Shown: positions 18,110-27,885 of the stretch, one piece after another | Layout of the letters: the number at the start of each line of letters is the position of its first letter | How positions within the stretch are numbered: position 1 is the first letter of the stretch | Assembly: GCA_946410455.1 (NCBI GenBank) | Contig: CAMKAJ010000005.1 | Span: 1-64,000, forward strand | Source: an uncultured Bacteroidales bacterium | Lineage (GTDB): Bacteria; Bacteroidota; Bacteroidia; Bacteroidales; UBA932 | Reading direction: 5' to 3' | Length of the DNA: 64,000 nucleotides | The notes under the pieces: generated by a model | Told to the model about the DNA's origin: nothing | Database searches by the model: none | What the model saw: only the letters and a program-made list of their open reading frames with translations | Position numbers and translations under genes: made by a program

Positions 18110-18465
18110 CAGACAAGCGACTGGTAATATTCGAGACTGTGGTGGAGTGCGGTGGCTTTACGGCTGCTGCACGCCGCCTCAAAATGAGCCAGCCGGCAGT
18201 GAGCCAGAGCGTGGCACAGACTGAGGCGGAAGTTGGAGGGGAACTTCTGGTAAGAGGTTCCAATCCTCTGAGACTCACGGATAAAGGTCGGGTTTTTCAT
18301 GCTTACGCAATACGTATTCTATCGTTGTATGATTCATTAAACGCCGAGATCTCCGACTCCTCTGTCTCTGCAGTTGAGAAGGTGCGTCTGGACCTTGGCG
18401 ACGGCCGTGCAGCGGGCATTTCTGTATCAGGAGGAAAAATAGAAATAGAAATCCTCGATTCATAA
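18106..18465 (+). CDS. LysR-type DNA-binding domain protein without effector domain
   Basis: A 119-aa protein. Residues 1-65 are a complete LysR winged helix-turn-helix (LVIFETVVECGGFTAAARRL, MSQPAVSQSVAQTE, LLVRGSNPLRLTDKG). The usual ~200-residue ligand-binding domain is missing. In its place come a short helix and about 35 residues (KVRLDLGDGRAAGISV). The ATG overlaps the glpC stop (ATGA), so it is made with the glp enzymes and may regulate that operon. The gene ends cleanly before the next promoter, so I do not call it a truncated pseudogene. Confidence 0.75.
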   Translation: MTDKRLVIFETVVECGGFTAAARRLKMSQPAVSQSVAQTEAEVGGELLVRGSNPLRLTDKGRVFHAYAIRILSLYDSLNAEISDSSVSAVEKVRLDLGDGRAAGISVSGGKIEIEILDS

Positions 18466-18476
18466 GAAAATATTAG

Positions 18477-18484
18477 TATCTTTG
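18477..18484 (+). promoter_or_regulatory. -7 box TATCTTTG of the porin-potABCD unit
   Basis: TATCTTTG lies 39 nt before ATG 18524, just after the LysR-like gene, and can drive the porin-pot operon. Confidence 0.6.
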
Positions 18485-18523
18485 CCCCCTGAAGTTTTAC
18501 TAATTATTTTTTTATGAGCAGAA

Positions 18524-19606
18524 ATGAAGAAATTGCTTTTACTCTCCGCAGCTTTGCTGCTATGCTCCCTTGCGCATTCGCAAGAGGCTGAGGAAAAAGG
18601 CAGTTATGCCGATTTCCAGTTGATTCCCCGCTTTGAGTTCAACCCTTATTTCACCCCTGGGCAAACGGGCGACGGTTCCAGCGGATATACATTCGGCAAT
18701 TCTTCAATCTATACTCTCATAGAAGGAGCTTTCTCTGAGCACGTTTCTTTTGTACTCAACAACCACTGGTTCGGTATGACGAACTTTGGCTTTGGGGATG
18801 CTGCAGGCCTTTATCGCATAGAGGATGCATCCGGTAAGTATCATCCCAATTTGTTCTATTCCAACAGAGCCAACTGGCTGGATCTGGCGTATTTCAATTT
18901 CAACTTCGGCAACTGGACTTTTACGGTAGGTAAGGACTGCATAGCCTCCGGAGGCTTTGAGTATGACGCTTATGACGTTGAAGTTGACTATCTTACCGCC
19001 CCGGACGGGAAGATTTTGATGGCTTCCAACCTGTGGTATAACCTTCCTTCGTACCAATGGGGCGCAAAGGTGGCCTATGGTATTGGAGAGCACACCACCC
19101 TGGCGCTCCAGATGCTTACTTCTCCGTTTGGCGAGAGGCCTTTCAGCAGCGGTCTTTTCAGCTACTCGCTCAAATGGGACGGCAATTACGGCCCGTTCAG
19201 CAATATGTGGTCTGTAACTGCCCTGCAGAAGGCAGACCGCAGCTTCGACTGGCTCATCGCCCTTGCCCAGCAGGTAGAATTGGGCAACTTTACCCTTGGC
19301 TTCGACTGGTACAACCTCAACGACGTTGAATACGGCGACGACGATACTCCCTGCGCTTTGCTCCCCGGCAATACCTTCCGCCCCAGCGTAGCCTTTGCTC
19401 CGTCAGACAAGTTCAACGTCAAGCTCGTCGGCAACCTCTACACCGAGCCCGGAAGCGGTTTGAGCGATGTAAATGCAGGCCTGTCATTCCATTACCTGCC
19501 CATAGAGATGCTCCAGCTTCATGCTTCTTGCGCATGGGATATGACCACCAAGGCCGTGAGTGCTATGGCCGGAGTTAAAATGAACCTCACCTTTCTTTCG
19601 CTCTAA
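18524..19606 (+). CDS. Outer-membrane porin-like beta-barrel protein
   Basis: A 360-aa protein with a signal peptide (MKKLLLLSAALLLCSLAHSQ). The rest alternates aromatic-rich amphipathic strands (YIFNNHWFGMTNFGFGDA-like, DLAYFNFNFGNWTFTVGKD, FDWYNLNDVEYGDDD) and ends in a hydrophobic strand (KMNLTFLSL). This is the pattern of a trimeric-porin-like or OprP-like barrel. It stands 3 nt before potA in the same operon. Its role may be to let polyamines or the local substrate cross the outer membrane, but that is an inference from position only. Confidence 0.7.
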   Translation: MKKLLLLSAALLLCSLAHSQEAEEKGSYADFQLIPRFEFNPYFTPGQTGDGSSGYTFGNSSIYTLIEGAFSEHVSFVLNNHWFGMTNFGFGDAAGLYRIEDASGKYHPNLFYSNRANWLDLAYFNFNFGNWTFTVGKDCIASGGFEYDAYDVEVDYLTAPDGKILMASNLWYNLPSYQWGAKVAYGIGEHTTLALQMLTSPFGERPFSSGLFSYSLKWDGNYGPFSNMWSVTALQKADRSFDWLIALAQQVELGNFTLGFDWYNLNDVEYGDDDTPCALLPGNTFRPSVAFAPSDKFNVKLVGNLYTEPGSGLSDVNAGLSFHYLPIEMLQLHASCAWDMTTKAVSAMAGVKMNLTFLSL

Positions 19607-19609
19607 GGG

Positions 19610-20995
19610 ATGGCAAAAGACTATATCATCGATATACAGCACCTCAGCAAGTCCTTCGGTGGCGTAAAGGTGCTGGACGACATCAATTTTTACATACGTA
19701 AAGGCGAGTTCATTACGCTGCTCGGACCTTCCGGCTGCGGAAAAACCACCTTGCTGCGCCAGATTGCGGGCTTCATTGCCCCGGACGAGGGCAAGATCCT
19801 GCTCGAGGGCAAGGATATTTCCGGCATACCTCCATACAAGCGGCCGCTGAATACCGTGTTCCAGCGCTATGCCTTGTTCCCGCACCTGGATGTATATGAC
19901 AATATTGCTTTCGGTCTTAAGCTCCAGAAGCTCCCCGCAGACGAGATTCAGAAGCGGGTGAAGAGGATGCTCAAGATGGTCTCTATGACCGACTACGAAG
20001 ACCGGTCCGTGGATTCCCTTTCCGGCGGCCAGCAGCAGAGAGTAGCTATTGCGAGGGCGCTTGTAAACTACCCCAAGGTGCTGCTTCTGGATGAACCCCT
20101 TGCTGCACTTGACCTTAAGATGCGCAAGGATATGCAGCTGGAACTCAAGGAGATACATCGCAAGATGGGTATCACCTTCATCTACGTCACCCACGACCAG
20201 GAGGAGGCTCTCACCCTGTCCGATACCATAGTCGTGCTCAACGAGGGGCGCATCCAACAGATAGGCACTCCTACTGATATTTACAACGAGCCGGTGAATT
20301 GCTTTGTGGCCGATTTTATCGGCGAAAGCAACATCCTCAAGGGGCGCATGATACGCGACCGCCGCGTGGCATTCATCAAGCACGAGTTCGACTGCGTAGA
20401 TGAGGGCTTCGGAGAAGATGTACCGGTAGATGTAGTAGTGCGTCCTGAAGACATATACTTTACCACCGATCCTGCCAAGTGCCAGTTCACAGCCAAGGTC
20501 AACTCCTGCATATTCAAGGGTGTACATTACGAGATGTGGGTAGATACCGACAGTGGATACGAGCTTATGATCCAGGATTACGATCCTTATGCCGTGGGCA
20601 GCGAGGTGATGCTCTACATAGACCCGGACGACATCCAGGTTATGCACAAGGAGCGTACTTGCAATGTATTCGAAGGAAAGATGGTGGACGAAACCCACGT
20701 AGAAATGCTTGGCGCCGAATTCGAGTGCCTGCCGCAAGACGGTTTTGCTGCCGGCGACGAGGTAAGCGTAGAAGTGCGCTTTGAGGATGTGGAGCTGCTC
20801 GATCATCAGGAGGACGGCAAACTGGCCGGAGAGGTGCATTTCTTGCTGTACAAGGGTAACCATTACCACCTTACCGTTCTCACCGAGGACGGCGACCATA
20901 TCTGGGTAGATACCAACGATATCTGGGACAAGGGTGACCTTGTGGGTATTGATATTCCCAAGAAGGGCATAAAACTGAGCAAGCGCAATGGTTAA
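19610..20995 (+). CDS. potA: Spermidine/putrescine ABC transporter ATP-binding protein
   Basis: A 461-aa ATPase. Walker [10 protein letters not shown], signature [15 protein letters not shown], Walker [13 protein letters not shown], and switch His in VTHDQEEAL. After about residue 240 there is a long C-terminal region with TOBE-like segments ([12 protein letters not shown], later [13 protein letters not shown]). It looks like a duplicated TOBE, longer than in E. coli PotA (378 aa). It powers the PotBC permease and overlaps potB by 8 nt. Confidence 0.92.
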   Translation: MAKDYIIDIQHLSKSFGGVKVLDDINFYIRKGEFITLLGPSGCGKTTLLRQIAGFIAPDEGKILLEGKDISGIPPYKRPLNTVFQRYALFPHLDVYDNIAFGLKLQKLPADEIQKRVKRMLKMVSMTDYEDRSVDSLSGGQQQRVAIARALVNYPKVLLLDEPLAALDLKMRKDMQLELKEIHRKMGITFIYVTHDQEEALTLSDTIVVLNEGRIQQIGTPTDIYNEPVNCFVADFIGESNILKGRMIRDRRVAFIKHEFDCVDEGFGEDVPVDVVVRPEDIYFTTDPAKCQFTAKVNSCIFKGVHYEMWVDTDSGYELMIQDYDPYAVGSEVMLYIDPDDIQVMHKERTCNVFEGKMVDETHVEMLGAEFECLPQDGFAAGDEVSVEVRFEDVELLDHQEDGKLAGEVHFLLYKGNHYHLTVLTEDGDHIWVDTNDIWDKGDLVGIDIPKKGIKLSKRNG

Positions 20996-21758
20996 GCGTA
21001 GTACTTGGAGCCTCCCTTACGTCATCTTCCTGGTGGTGTTCGTGGTGCTGCCTCTGTTGCTCATCGTATTGTATGCGTTCCAGGATGGTTCGGGGCACTT
21101 TACCCTGGCCAACATAGGGCGTTTCTTTACCGATTCGGACTCCTTGCAGACATTTGCATTATCAATAGAGGTAGCAATAGAAAACACCTTGATTTGCATA
21201 TTGTTAGGATATCCTGCAGCTTGGATCCTCGCGAATCGGAACCTGAACAAGAGCGCTGTTACGGTGATGCTCTTCATAATGCCCATGTGGATCAACGCCC
21301 TCATGCGTACGCTGGCAACTGCGGAGCTCTTCAACGTGCTCGGAATCACCCTTGGCAAAGGCACCCTTCTCTTCGGTATGGTCTATGACTATATCCCTTT
21401 CATGGTATATCCCATCTACAACATCCTTCTCAAGATGGACAAGTCTTACGCCGAGGCAGCAGAAGACCTGGGCGCCACCCCCTGGAAGGTGTTCTGGAAG
21501 GTTACAGTGCCTCTTTCCATGCCGGGCGTGATGAGCGGCGTGCTGATGGTCTTTATGCCCACGGTGAGCACGTTCGCCATTTCCGAGTTCCTCACCAACA
21601 ACAAGATAAAGCTCTTCGGTACCATCATTCAGGAGAACATCAATTCGTCTATGTGGAACTACGGTGCAGCCCTGGCTTTCATCATGCTGGTGATTATAGG
21701 CATTACCACTTTGTTCGGAAACAATGACCAGGCAGAAGCCGAAGGAGGGCTGATATGA
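20988..21758 (+). CDS. potB: Spermidine/putrescine ABC transporter permease PotB
   Basis: A 256-aa inner-membrane permease with about six helices. The binding-protein-dependent transport motif is [21 protein letters not shown], which docks on PotA. The first helix is [21 protein letters not shown]. The stop overlaps the potC start (ATGATG/TGA). Confidence 0.9.
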   Translation: MVKRSTWSLPYVIFLVVFVVLPLLLIVLYAFQDGSGHFTLANIGRFFTDSDSLQTFALSIEVAIENTLICILLGYPAAWILANRNLNKSAVTVMLFIMPMWINALMRTLATAELFNVLGITLGKGTLLFGMVYDYIPFMVYPIYNILLKMDKSYAEAAEDLGATPWKVFWKVTVPLSMPGVMSGVLMVFMPTVSTFAISEFLTNNKIKLFGTIIQENINSSMWNYGAALAFIMLVIIGITTLFGNNDQAEAEGGLI

Positions 21759-22561
21759 TGAAGAAAGTTCTTGCAAAATGCTACCTCTGGCTGCTGCTGG
21801 CTATGCTTTATGCGCCGCTGCTCTTCATCGCCGTATTTTCATTCACCGAGTCCAAGGTGCTGGGAAGCTGGACAGGCTTCTCTACCAAGCTCTACCAGAA
21901 CCTCTTTACCGGGGGAGTCAGCGGCGGCTCTGCGCTGCTGGCGGCTGTAGAGAATACCCTTCTGATTGCCCTTATTGCTGCGGCTTTCTCTACCGTGCTT
22001 GGTACTGTAGCCGCCATCGGCATCCATAACCTCAAGGGGCGCAAAAAGCAGACTGTGCAGTTTCTCAACAACATCCCGATGATCAACCCGGACATCATAA
22101 CCGGTGTTTCACTGTTCTTGCTCTTTGTGTTCCTGGGTGTGTCGCAGGGATATGCTACGGTAGTGCTTGCGCATATTACCTTCTGCACTCCTTATGTGGT
22201 CCTGAGCGTGCTTCCCAAGCTCTCGCAGATGAATCCCAATATTTATGAAGCTGCGCTCGACCTTGGTGCAACTCCGGCCCAGGCCCTTCGCAAGGTGCTG
22301 ATTCCTGAGCTGCGTCCCGGTATGATTTCTGGCTTTATCCTGGCCTTTACCATGTCGCTGGACGACTTTGCAGTTACCTTCTTTACAAGGGGGACAGTGG
22401 GTCTGGATACGCTTTCTACCTACATTTACACCGATGCACGCAAGGGCGGTCTTACGCCTGAGCTGCGTCCCCTCATGACAATTATTTTCTTGCTTGTACT
22501 TATCCTCCTTGTGGTTATCAACATCAGGCAGGATAGAGCCAATAAAAAAGTAAAACGCTGA
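21755..22561 (+). CDS. potC: Spermidine/putrescine ABC transporter permease PotC
   Basis: A 268-aa second permease subunit. Loop motif ALDLGATPAQALRKVLIPEL, and MSLDDFAVTFFTRG near residue 205, the typical PotC stretch. ATG 21755 or the adjacent in-frame ATG 21758 may start it. The stop TGA overlaps the potD ATG (TGATG). Confidence 0.9.
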   Translation: MMKKVLAKCYLWLLLAMLYAPLLFIAVFSFTESKVLGSWTGFSTKLYQNLFTGGVSGGSALLAAVENTLLIALIAAAFSTVLGTVAAIGIHNLKGRKKQTVQFLNNIPMINPDIITGVSLFLLFVFLGVSQGYATVVLAHITFCTPYVVLSVLPKLSQMNPNIYEAALDLGATPAQALRKVLIPELRPGMISGFILAFTMSLDDFAVTFFTRGTVGLDTLSTYIYTDARKGGLTPELRPLMTIIFLLVLILLVVINIRQDRANKKVKR

Positions 22562-23868
22562 TGAAAAGAACATTTGCATTCCTTGCAGCAGCCCTGCTGC
22601 TCTGTGCCTGCGGGCAAGACAGGAGCCAGATTCTCAAAGTGTACAACTGGTCATCCTACATTGATGAATCTGTGATTCCCGAGTTCGAGAGCTGGTACGA
22701 AGAACAGACCGGCGAACCCGTGCACGTGATTTACCAGACTTTCGATGTCAACGAAACCATGCTCGCAAAGATAGAGAAGGGGCACGAAGACTTTGATGTG
22801 GTATGCCCTTCAGATTATATCATCGAGCGCATGCTCCGCAGCGACCTGCTGCTGCCCATAGACCGCGACTTCGGCGCTACCCCCAACTACATAGACGACA
22901 ACCTGTCGCCGTATATCCGCGAGGTGTTCGGCAAGATAGGTGGTAGCGGAAAAGATGCACGCGACTACTCCGTGGGCTATATGTGGGGCACAACAGGTAT
23001 CCTGTACAACGCTAAGTACGTAACGGATGAGGAGGCTTCCAGCTGGGATATTCTGCGCAACCCCAAGTTCGCAGAGAAGATGCTTCTCAAGGATTCTCCG
23101 CGCGATGTTTTCTCCCAGATTATCATCTACCTGCGCCAGGCCGAGCTCGACATGGGAGAAGTCACCCTGGACGAGTTGATGCTTGATTCCTCAGACAAGG
23201 CCCTTGCAGATGTAGAAGCTTATATGAAGCAGGTTAAGCCGCTCGTAGCAGGCTGGGAGGCCGATTTTGGCAAGGAACAGATGACCCAGGAGCGCGCATG
23301 GCTCAACCTAACCTGGAGCGGAGATGCCGTGTGGGCTATAGAGGAGGGCAAAGAGGTTAATGTTGACCTTCGCTTCTCTCTACCCAAGGAAGGCTTTACT
23401 GTATGGTTCGACGGCTGGGTGATCCCCAAGTACGCAAAGAATACCAAGGCTGCCAAGTACTGGATCAACTTCATGAGCCGTCCCGACATTGTAATCCGCA
23501 ACGTGGATGTTACCGGCTATGTGTCCGTGAGCGGTGCTCCCGAGGTTATAGAGGCCTTTACCGACGAGGCATACGAGCCCCTCGACCTTTCCTATTTCTT
23601 CAGCCCTGCCGATACTGCTGTTTGCGCCAATCCTGTGCTCTATCCCGACCGTAAGGACATAGAGCGCAGCACCCTGGAGCACGATTGGGGCGAGCGTACT
23701 CCCCAGCTTGTGGAGATGTGGTCCCGCGTGAAAGGCGAGAGCGCCAACGCCATGACGATAGTGGTTATTGCAGTTGCATTGCTGGCTATCTTGGCTTCAC
23801 TGGTTTACACCAAGTTCTTCTCCCGCAAGGCACGCGGCCGCCAGGCTGTAAAGCGTCACCGCAGATAA
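22561..23868 (+). CDS. potD: Spermidine/putrescine-binding lipoprotein with C-terminal membrane anchor
   Basis: A 435-aa solute-binding protein. The signal ends in LLCAC, predicting a lipidated Cys17. The binding fold follows with VYNWSSYIDESVIPEFE, DVVCPSDYIIERM, VGYMWGTTGILYN, and FDGWVIPKYAKN. Unusually, the last ~40 residues add a hydrophobic helix (TIVVIAVALLAILASLVYTKFF) and a basic tail (RKARGRQAVKRHRR), giving a second anchor in the inner membrane. It ends 3 nt from the convergent lptF-like gene. Confidence 0.88.
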   Translation: MKRTFAFLAAALLLCACGQDRSQILKVYNWSSYIDESVIPEFESWYEEQTGEPVHVIYQTFDVNETMLAKIEKGHEDFDVVCPSDYIIERMLRSDLLLPIDRDFGATPNYIDDNLSPYIREVFGKIGGSGKDARDYSVGYMWGTTGILYNAKYVTDEEASSWDILRNPKFAEKMLLKDSPRDVFSQIIIYLRQAELDMGEVTLDELMLDSSDKALADVEAYMKQVKPLVAGWEADFGKEQMTQERAWLNLTWSGDAVWAIEEGKEVNVDLRFSLPKEGFTVWFDGWVIPKYAKNTKAAKYWINFMSRPDIVIRNVDVTGYVSVSGAPEVIEAFTDEAYEPLDLSYFFSPADTAVCANPVLYPDRKDIERSTLEHDWGERTPQLVEMWSRVKGESANAMTIVVIAVALLAILASLVYTKFFSRKARGRQAVKRHRR

Positions 23869-23871
23869 TTA

Positions 23872-24972
23872 TTACTTCGGGGCCAGCTTGTAGAGTACGG
23901 CGGCGATTGCCATATAAACAAAGTTTGGCAACCACAAGGCCAATCCTGCAGGCAAGGTGCCTGTGAAGACAAACATCTCGCTGAACTTCAGGAACAAGAT
24001 GTAAAGGAAGGCGAGACCAATACCCAGAGCGAGGTTGAATCCTATTCCGCCTCGCTTTTTCTTGCTCGTAAGCGCCACTGCCATAATGGTAAGAATGAAG
24101 GCAGAGAAGGGGAGGGTCATGCGCCGGTTCTTCTCTATCTGGGCGTACATTACATTGGAGTCGCCGCGCATCTTCTGAGTGTCGATGAGGGCATTCAGCT
24201 CGCTGCGGGTCAGGGTCTCAACGGTTTTCTGGTTGCGGTAGAAGTCGCTGAGCTTAAGGGCGATTACGGTATCCATCTGGTCTCCGCAGCGCACCTTGTC
24301 TTCCAGGCCTCCGGTAAACTCGCGCAGGAACCAGCGGCGCAGGTGCCATCCGTCAATGGTGCTGTCCCATACGGCCGATTCGGCAGACAACTTGGAAACC
24401 ATCTGGTTGTTCTCTATGGTTTCCAGGGTGAACTTATACGCAGTGTTGTTGTATGCGCTGAACGACTGTACGAACACGAATTGTCCGGGAGCAATCTGGT
24501 AGTGGACGTTGTTGCGGCTGTACTTCGTATAATTGTAGTGCGTATCCACGTACTTGGTCTCAAAGTCCACCCTGGTTGCGTTGGAACGCGGAATAACATA
24601 CAGGTTGAGACCCAGAGAGAGCAGGGCGATGAAGGCGGCGGATACCACGTACGGAACCATCATCCGGTGGAAGCTCACGCCTCCGGAGAGAATTGCTATG
24701 ATTTCTGAGTTCGCGGCCATCCTGGAGGTGAAGAATATCACCGTGATGAACACGAACAGGGGTGAGAACATGTTGATGAAGTAGGGAATGAAGTTTATGT
24801 AGTAGTCCAGGACGATGGACTTAAGCGAAACTTCATGCTCCACGAAGTTCTCTATCTTTTCTGAAATGTCGAAGATAATCACTATGCCGATGATTATCAG
24901 CAGCGCAATGAAGAATGTCGAGAGGAACTTCGACATTATGTAGCGGTCCAGTATCTTCGGTTTCAGACTCAT
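23872..24972 (-). CDS. LptF/LptG-family permease
   Basis: A 366-aa membrane protein of the LPS-export permease family, which with LptB extracts LPS from the inner membrane. N-terminal helix DRYIMSKFLSTFFIALLIIIG, helices near 60-110, a periplasmic jelly-roll-like middle, and three C-terminal helices. LptF and LptG cannot be told apart here, and LptABC are not nearby. The ATG overlaps the tgt stop (ATGA), so the two genes are coupled. Confidence 0.85.
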   Translation of the reverse strand: MSLKPKILDRYIMSKFLSTFFIALLIIIGIVIIFDISEKIENFVEHEVSLKSIVLDYYINFIPYFINMFSPLFVFITVIFFTSRMAANSEIIAILSGGVSFHRMMVPYVVSAAFIALLSLGLNLYVIPRSNATRVDFETKYVDTHYNYTKYSRNNVHYQIAPGQFVFVQSFSAYNNTAYKFTLETIENNQMVSKLSAESAVWDSTIDGWHLRRWFLREFTGGLEDKVRCGDQMDTVIALKLSDFYRNQKTVETLTRSELNALIDTQKMRGDSNVMYAQIEKNRRMTLPFSAFILTIMAVALTSKKKRGGIGFNLALGIGLAFLYILFLKFSEMFVFTGTLPAGLALWLPNFVYMAIAAVLYKLAPK

Positions 24973-26102
24973 ATCCTTTGGCTAACTCGTTTTACGGCGT
25001 CTTCTTTCCAGGCCGCAAAGTCTCCGGCCTCTATATGGGCGCGTGCCTGTCGCACCACGTCCAGGTAGAAAGCCAGGTTGTGCTCGCTGGCCAGCATTGC
25101 GGCAAACATCTCGCCGGCTACGAACAGGTGGTGCAGGTAAGCCCTGGAGTAGCTGTGGTCTGCAAATGATGTGCCCTTGGGGTCGATGGGGGAGAAATCA
25201 TCCGCCCATTTGGCATTGCGCATGTTCATAATGCCGTCCCAGGTGAAGAGCATTCCGTTGCGCCCGTTGCGGGTAGGCATTACGCAATCGAACATATCAA
25301 CGCCTCTGGCGATACCCTCCAGCAGGTTGGCGGGGGTGCCTACTCCCATGAGGTAGCGGGCTCTGTCTTGCGGTATTACTGGGTCCAGCACCTCCAGCAT
25401 TTCGTACATCACTTCCGTGGGCTCTCCTACTGCCAGTCCGCCGATGGCGATTCCGGCTTCGGAGAATTGCAGGGCATGTTCGGCCGCCTGCACGCGCAGG
25501 TCGGGGTATGTGCAGCCCTGGATTATGGGGAAGAAAGTCTGGGCATGTCCGTACAGGGGCTCGGTCTCCTTGAAGTGGGCGGCGTAGCGCTCCAGCCAGT
25601 CCTGGGTGAGCTTGAGCGACTTTGCAGCGTAGCTGCGGTCTGCATCGCCGGGGCAGCATTCGTCCAGAGCCATCATTATGTCGGCGCCGATAATGCGCTG
25701 GGTGTCAACGTTATTCTCGGGCGTGAACAGGTGCCGGGAACCGTCTATGTGCGACTGGAAGCGGCACCCTTCCGGGGTAATCTTACGTATCTTGCTGAGG
25801 CTGAACACTTGGAATCCTCCGCTGTCGGTAAGAATCGGGCGGTCCCAGTTCTCGAAGCGGTGAAGGCCGCCTGCGCGCCTAAGGATGTCGAGCCCGGGGC
25901 GAAGGTAGAGGTGATAGGTGTTGCCAAGAATGATCTCGGCATTTATGTCTTCTTTTAAGTCCCTGTGCCACACGCCTTTGACGGAACCCACCGTGCCCAC
26001 GGGCATGAAAATGGGGGTGCGTATCTCACCATGGTCGGTGTAGAGTACGCCGGTGCGGGCGGATGAACCGGGATCTTTACTTGTTCTGACGAACTTGAAC
26101 AT
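24969..26102 (-). CDS. tgt: tRNA-guanine (queuine) transglycosylase
   Basis: A 377-aa enzyme that swaps G34 for preQ1 in GUN anticodons on the queuosine path. Visible: the nucleophile region LTDSGGFQVFSLS, FQSHIDGS, DIMMALDECCPGD, GGLAVGE and GVDMFDCVMPTRNGRNG. The usual zinc ligands (CxCxxC...H) near the C-terminus are not evident: the stretch reads MNMRNAKWADDFSPIDP. I chose ATG 26102 (MFKFVRTSKD) over 26165 because TACTTTTG ends 4 nt upstream, indicating a leaderless mRNA. Confidence 0.92.
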   Translation of the reverse strand: MFKFVRTSKDPGSSARTGVLYTDHGEIRTPIFMPVGTVGSVKGVWHRDLKEDINAEIILGNTYHLYLRPGLDILRRAGGLHRFENWDRPILTDSGGFQVFSLSKIRKITPEGCRFQSHIDGSRHLFTPENNVDTQRIIGADIMMALDECCPGDADRSYAAKSLKLTQDWLERYAAHFKETEPLYGHAQTFFPIIQGCTYPDLRVQAAEHALQFSEAGIAIGGLAVGEPTEVMYEMLEVLDPVIPQDRARYLMGVGTPANLLEGIARGVDMFDCVMPTRNGRNGMLFTWDGIMNMRNAKWADDFSPIDPKGTSFADHSYSRAYLHHLFVAGEMFAAMLASEHNLAFYLDVVRQARAHIEAGDFAAWKEDAVKRVSQRI

Positions 26103-26106
26103 AGTG

Positions 26107-26114
26107 CAAAAGTA
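26107..26114 (-). promoter_or_regulatory. -7 box TACTTTTG of tgt
   Basis: TACTTTTG on the minus strand ends 4 nt before ATG 26102, the closest promoter-to-start spacing in the window. It is divergent to the box at 26127. Confidence 0.6.
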
Positions 26115-26126
26115 CGGAAAAAATAT

Positions 26127-26134
26127 TATATTTG
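26127..26134 (+). promoter_or_regulatory. -7 box TATATTTG of the nucleoside-permease operon
   Basis: TATATTTG lies 39 nt before ATG 26174. It starts the nupG-dut-murF run and is divergent to tgt. Confidence 0.6.
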
Positions 26135-26173
26135 TGTGTTTGGCCGCATAATAACAATAAAGCATATAGACAA

Positions 26174-27451
26174 ATGAAAAACAAACAGCTCGTTTTCAGG
26201 CTCATCCTGATGCTCTTCCTGGAGTTTGCCGTGTGGGGTGCTTACCTTACTTCCCTTGGCCGCTACCTCGGCAACATAGGCCTCGGCTCCCAGATCAAGT
26301 GGTTCTTTGCAATGCAGGGCATTGTTTCTATCTTCATGCCCACGCTCATGGGTATTCTTGCCGACAAGAAAATGGAGGCCCAGAAAGTGCTTTCCCTATG
26401 TCATGGGATTGCCGGACTTGCAATGGCAGGAGCAGGTGTGTATTGCATGAGCGCAGGAGCAGCAGTACAGTTTGCACCTCTGTTTGTCCTCTACAGCATC
26501 AGCGTGGCCTTCTTCATGCCCACCATCGCACTGGTTAACTCTGTGTCTTACAATGCTATGGCAAAGGCCGGGATGGACCCCGTAAAGGATTTCCCTCCCA
26601 TCCGTGTGTTCGGTACGGTGGGCTTCATCTGCAGCATGCTCTTGACCAACTTCCTGCATATCGGAGGAGTTGCCATGCAGGATTCTTACACCCAGCTATT
26701 TTCTTCAGGTGTCCTTTCGCTTGTGCTCTGCGGATACGCGCTCACAATGCCTGCCTGCCCTGTAGACAAGAGCAAGAAGAGCGAGAGCCTTGCAGAGGCA
26801 TTCGGCCTCAAGGCCTTCAGTCTTTTCAAGAACGGTCAGTTTGCTATTTTCTTCATATTCTCAATGCTGCTGGGTGCATCTCTTCAGATTACTAACGGCT
26901 ATGCAAATACCTTCCTTGGCTCTTTTGCTGCAGATCCTGCGCTTGCAAATACTTTCGCCGTCAAGAATTCCAACGCGCTTATCGCTATTTCGCAGGCTTC
27001 CGAGACCCTTTGTATCTTGCTGATTCCCTTTGCAATGAAGAAATTCGGAATCAAGAAGGTGATGCTTATCGCTATGTTTGCCTGGGTGTTCCGCTTTGCT
27101 TTCTTCGGACTCGGTAATCCCGCAATGCCCGGCGTGCTGCTCTTCGTTCTGAGCTGCATCGTTTACGGTTTTGCATTCGACTTCTTCAATATTTCCGGCT
27201 CCCTTTACGTTGAGCAGAATGCTGCTGAGGATATCCGCTCCAGCGCCCAGGGCCTCTTTATGATGATGACCAACGGCTTCGGTGCAACTATCGGAACCCT
27301 TGCCGCCGGTGCTGTGGTGGATGCATGCGATGTGTTTAATACTCCTTCCAACTGGCCTATGGCGTGGTATATATTCGCCGGCTATGCCTGTGTGGTGGGC
27401 ATTCTCTTTGCCATCCTGTTCAAGGATCCTCAGAAAAAGATTGCAGCGTAA
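26174..27451 (+). CDS. Nucleoside permease, MFS nucleoside:H+ symporter family
   Basis: A 425-aa transporter with about 12 helices. The N-terminal [17 protein letters not shown] and [19 protein letters not shown] match the NupG/XapB type as found in Bacteroides. It imports nucleosides with protons. ATG 26174 is chosen because upstream codons overlap the promoter. The stop overlaps the dut ATG (TAATG), linking nucleoside uptake to nucleotide-pool sanitation. Confidence 0.85.
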   Translation: MKNKQLVFRLILMLFLEFAVWGAYLTSLGRYLGNIGLGSQIKWFFAMQGIVSIFMPTLMGILADKKMEAQKVLSLCHGIAGLAMAGAGVYCMSAGAAVQFAPLFVLYSISVAFFMPTIALVNSVSYNAMAKAGMDPVKDFPPIRVFGTVGFICSMLLTNFLHIGGVAMQDSYTQLFSSGVLSLVLCGYALTMPACPVDKSKKSESLAEAFGLKAFSLFKNGQFAIFFIFSMLLGASLQITNGYANTFLGSFAADPALANTFAVKNSNALIAISQASETLCILLIPFAMKKFGIKKVMLIAMFAWVFRFAFFGLGNPAMPGVLLFVLSCIVYGFAFDFFNISGSLYVEQNAAEDIRSSAQGLFMMMTNGFGATIGTLAAGAVVDACDVFNTPSNWPMAWYIFAGYACVVGILFAILFKDPQKKIAA

Positions 27452-27885
27452 TGAAGGTCAAGGTTATTAACCGGAGCTGCAATGCGCTCCCGGAGTACGC
27501 TACAGAGCTTTCTGCCGGACTTGACGTGCGGGCTTCAAACGAGGATCCTATCGTTCTTAAACCCCTTGGCAGGGCAATGGTGCCTACCGGGCTGTTTCTT
27601 GAGATTCCTGCCGGGTACGAAGTGCAGGTGCGGCCTCGTAGCGGTCTTGCCGCCAAGAATGGGATTACTGTGTTGAACGCCCCCGGAACGGTAGATGCAG
27701 ACTACAGGGGCGAGGTGTGCGTGATTTTGGTGAACCTTTCCGATGAGCCTTTCGTGATAGAGAAAGGGGAGAGGGTGGCACAGCTGGTGCTTGCCCGTCA
27801 TGAGCGGGTGGAGTGGGAGCCGGTGGATGAGCTGGGCGATACGGCTCGTGGTGCAGGCGGATTTGGCAGTACGGGTGTGAAATGA
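27451..27885 (+). CDS. dut: dUTP pyrophosphatase
   Basis: A 144-aa trimeric dUTPase that hydrolyses dUTP to dUMP. The five motifs are visible: [39 protein letters not shown], and the C-terminal [10 protein letters not shown] arm. It overlaps neighbours on both sides (TAATG before, ATGA after). Confidence 0.95.
   Translation: MKVKVINRSCNALPEYATELSAGLDVRASNEDPIVLKPLGRAMVPTGLFLEIPAGYEVQVRPRSGLAAKNGITVLNAPGTVDADYRGEVCVILVNLSDEPFVIEKGERVAQLVLARHERVEWEPVDELGDTARGAGGFGSTGVK

Noticed and set aside
19484-20899. A 471-codon minus-strand open frame opposite potA
   Set aside because: It mirrors potA, which has all ABC ATPase motifs; no promoter or conserved motif supports the antisense frame.
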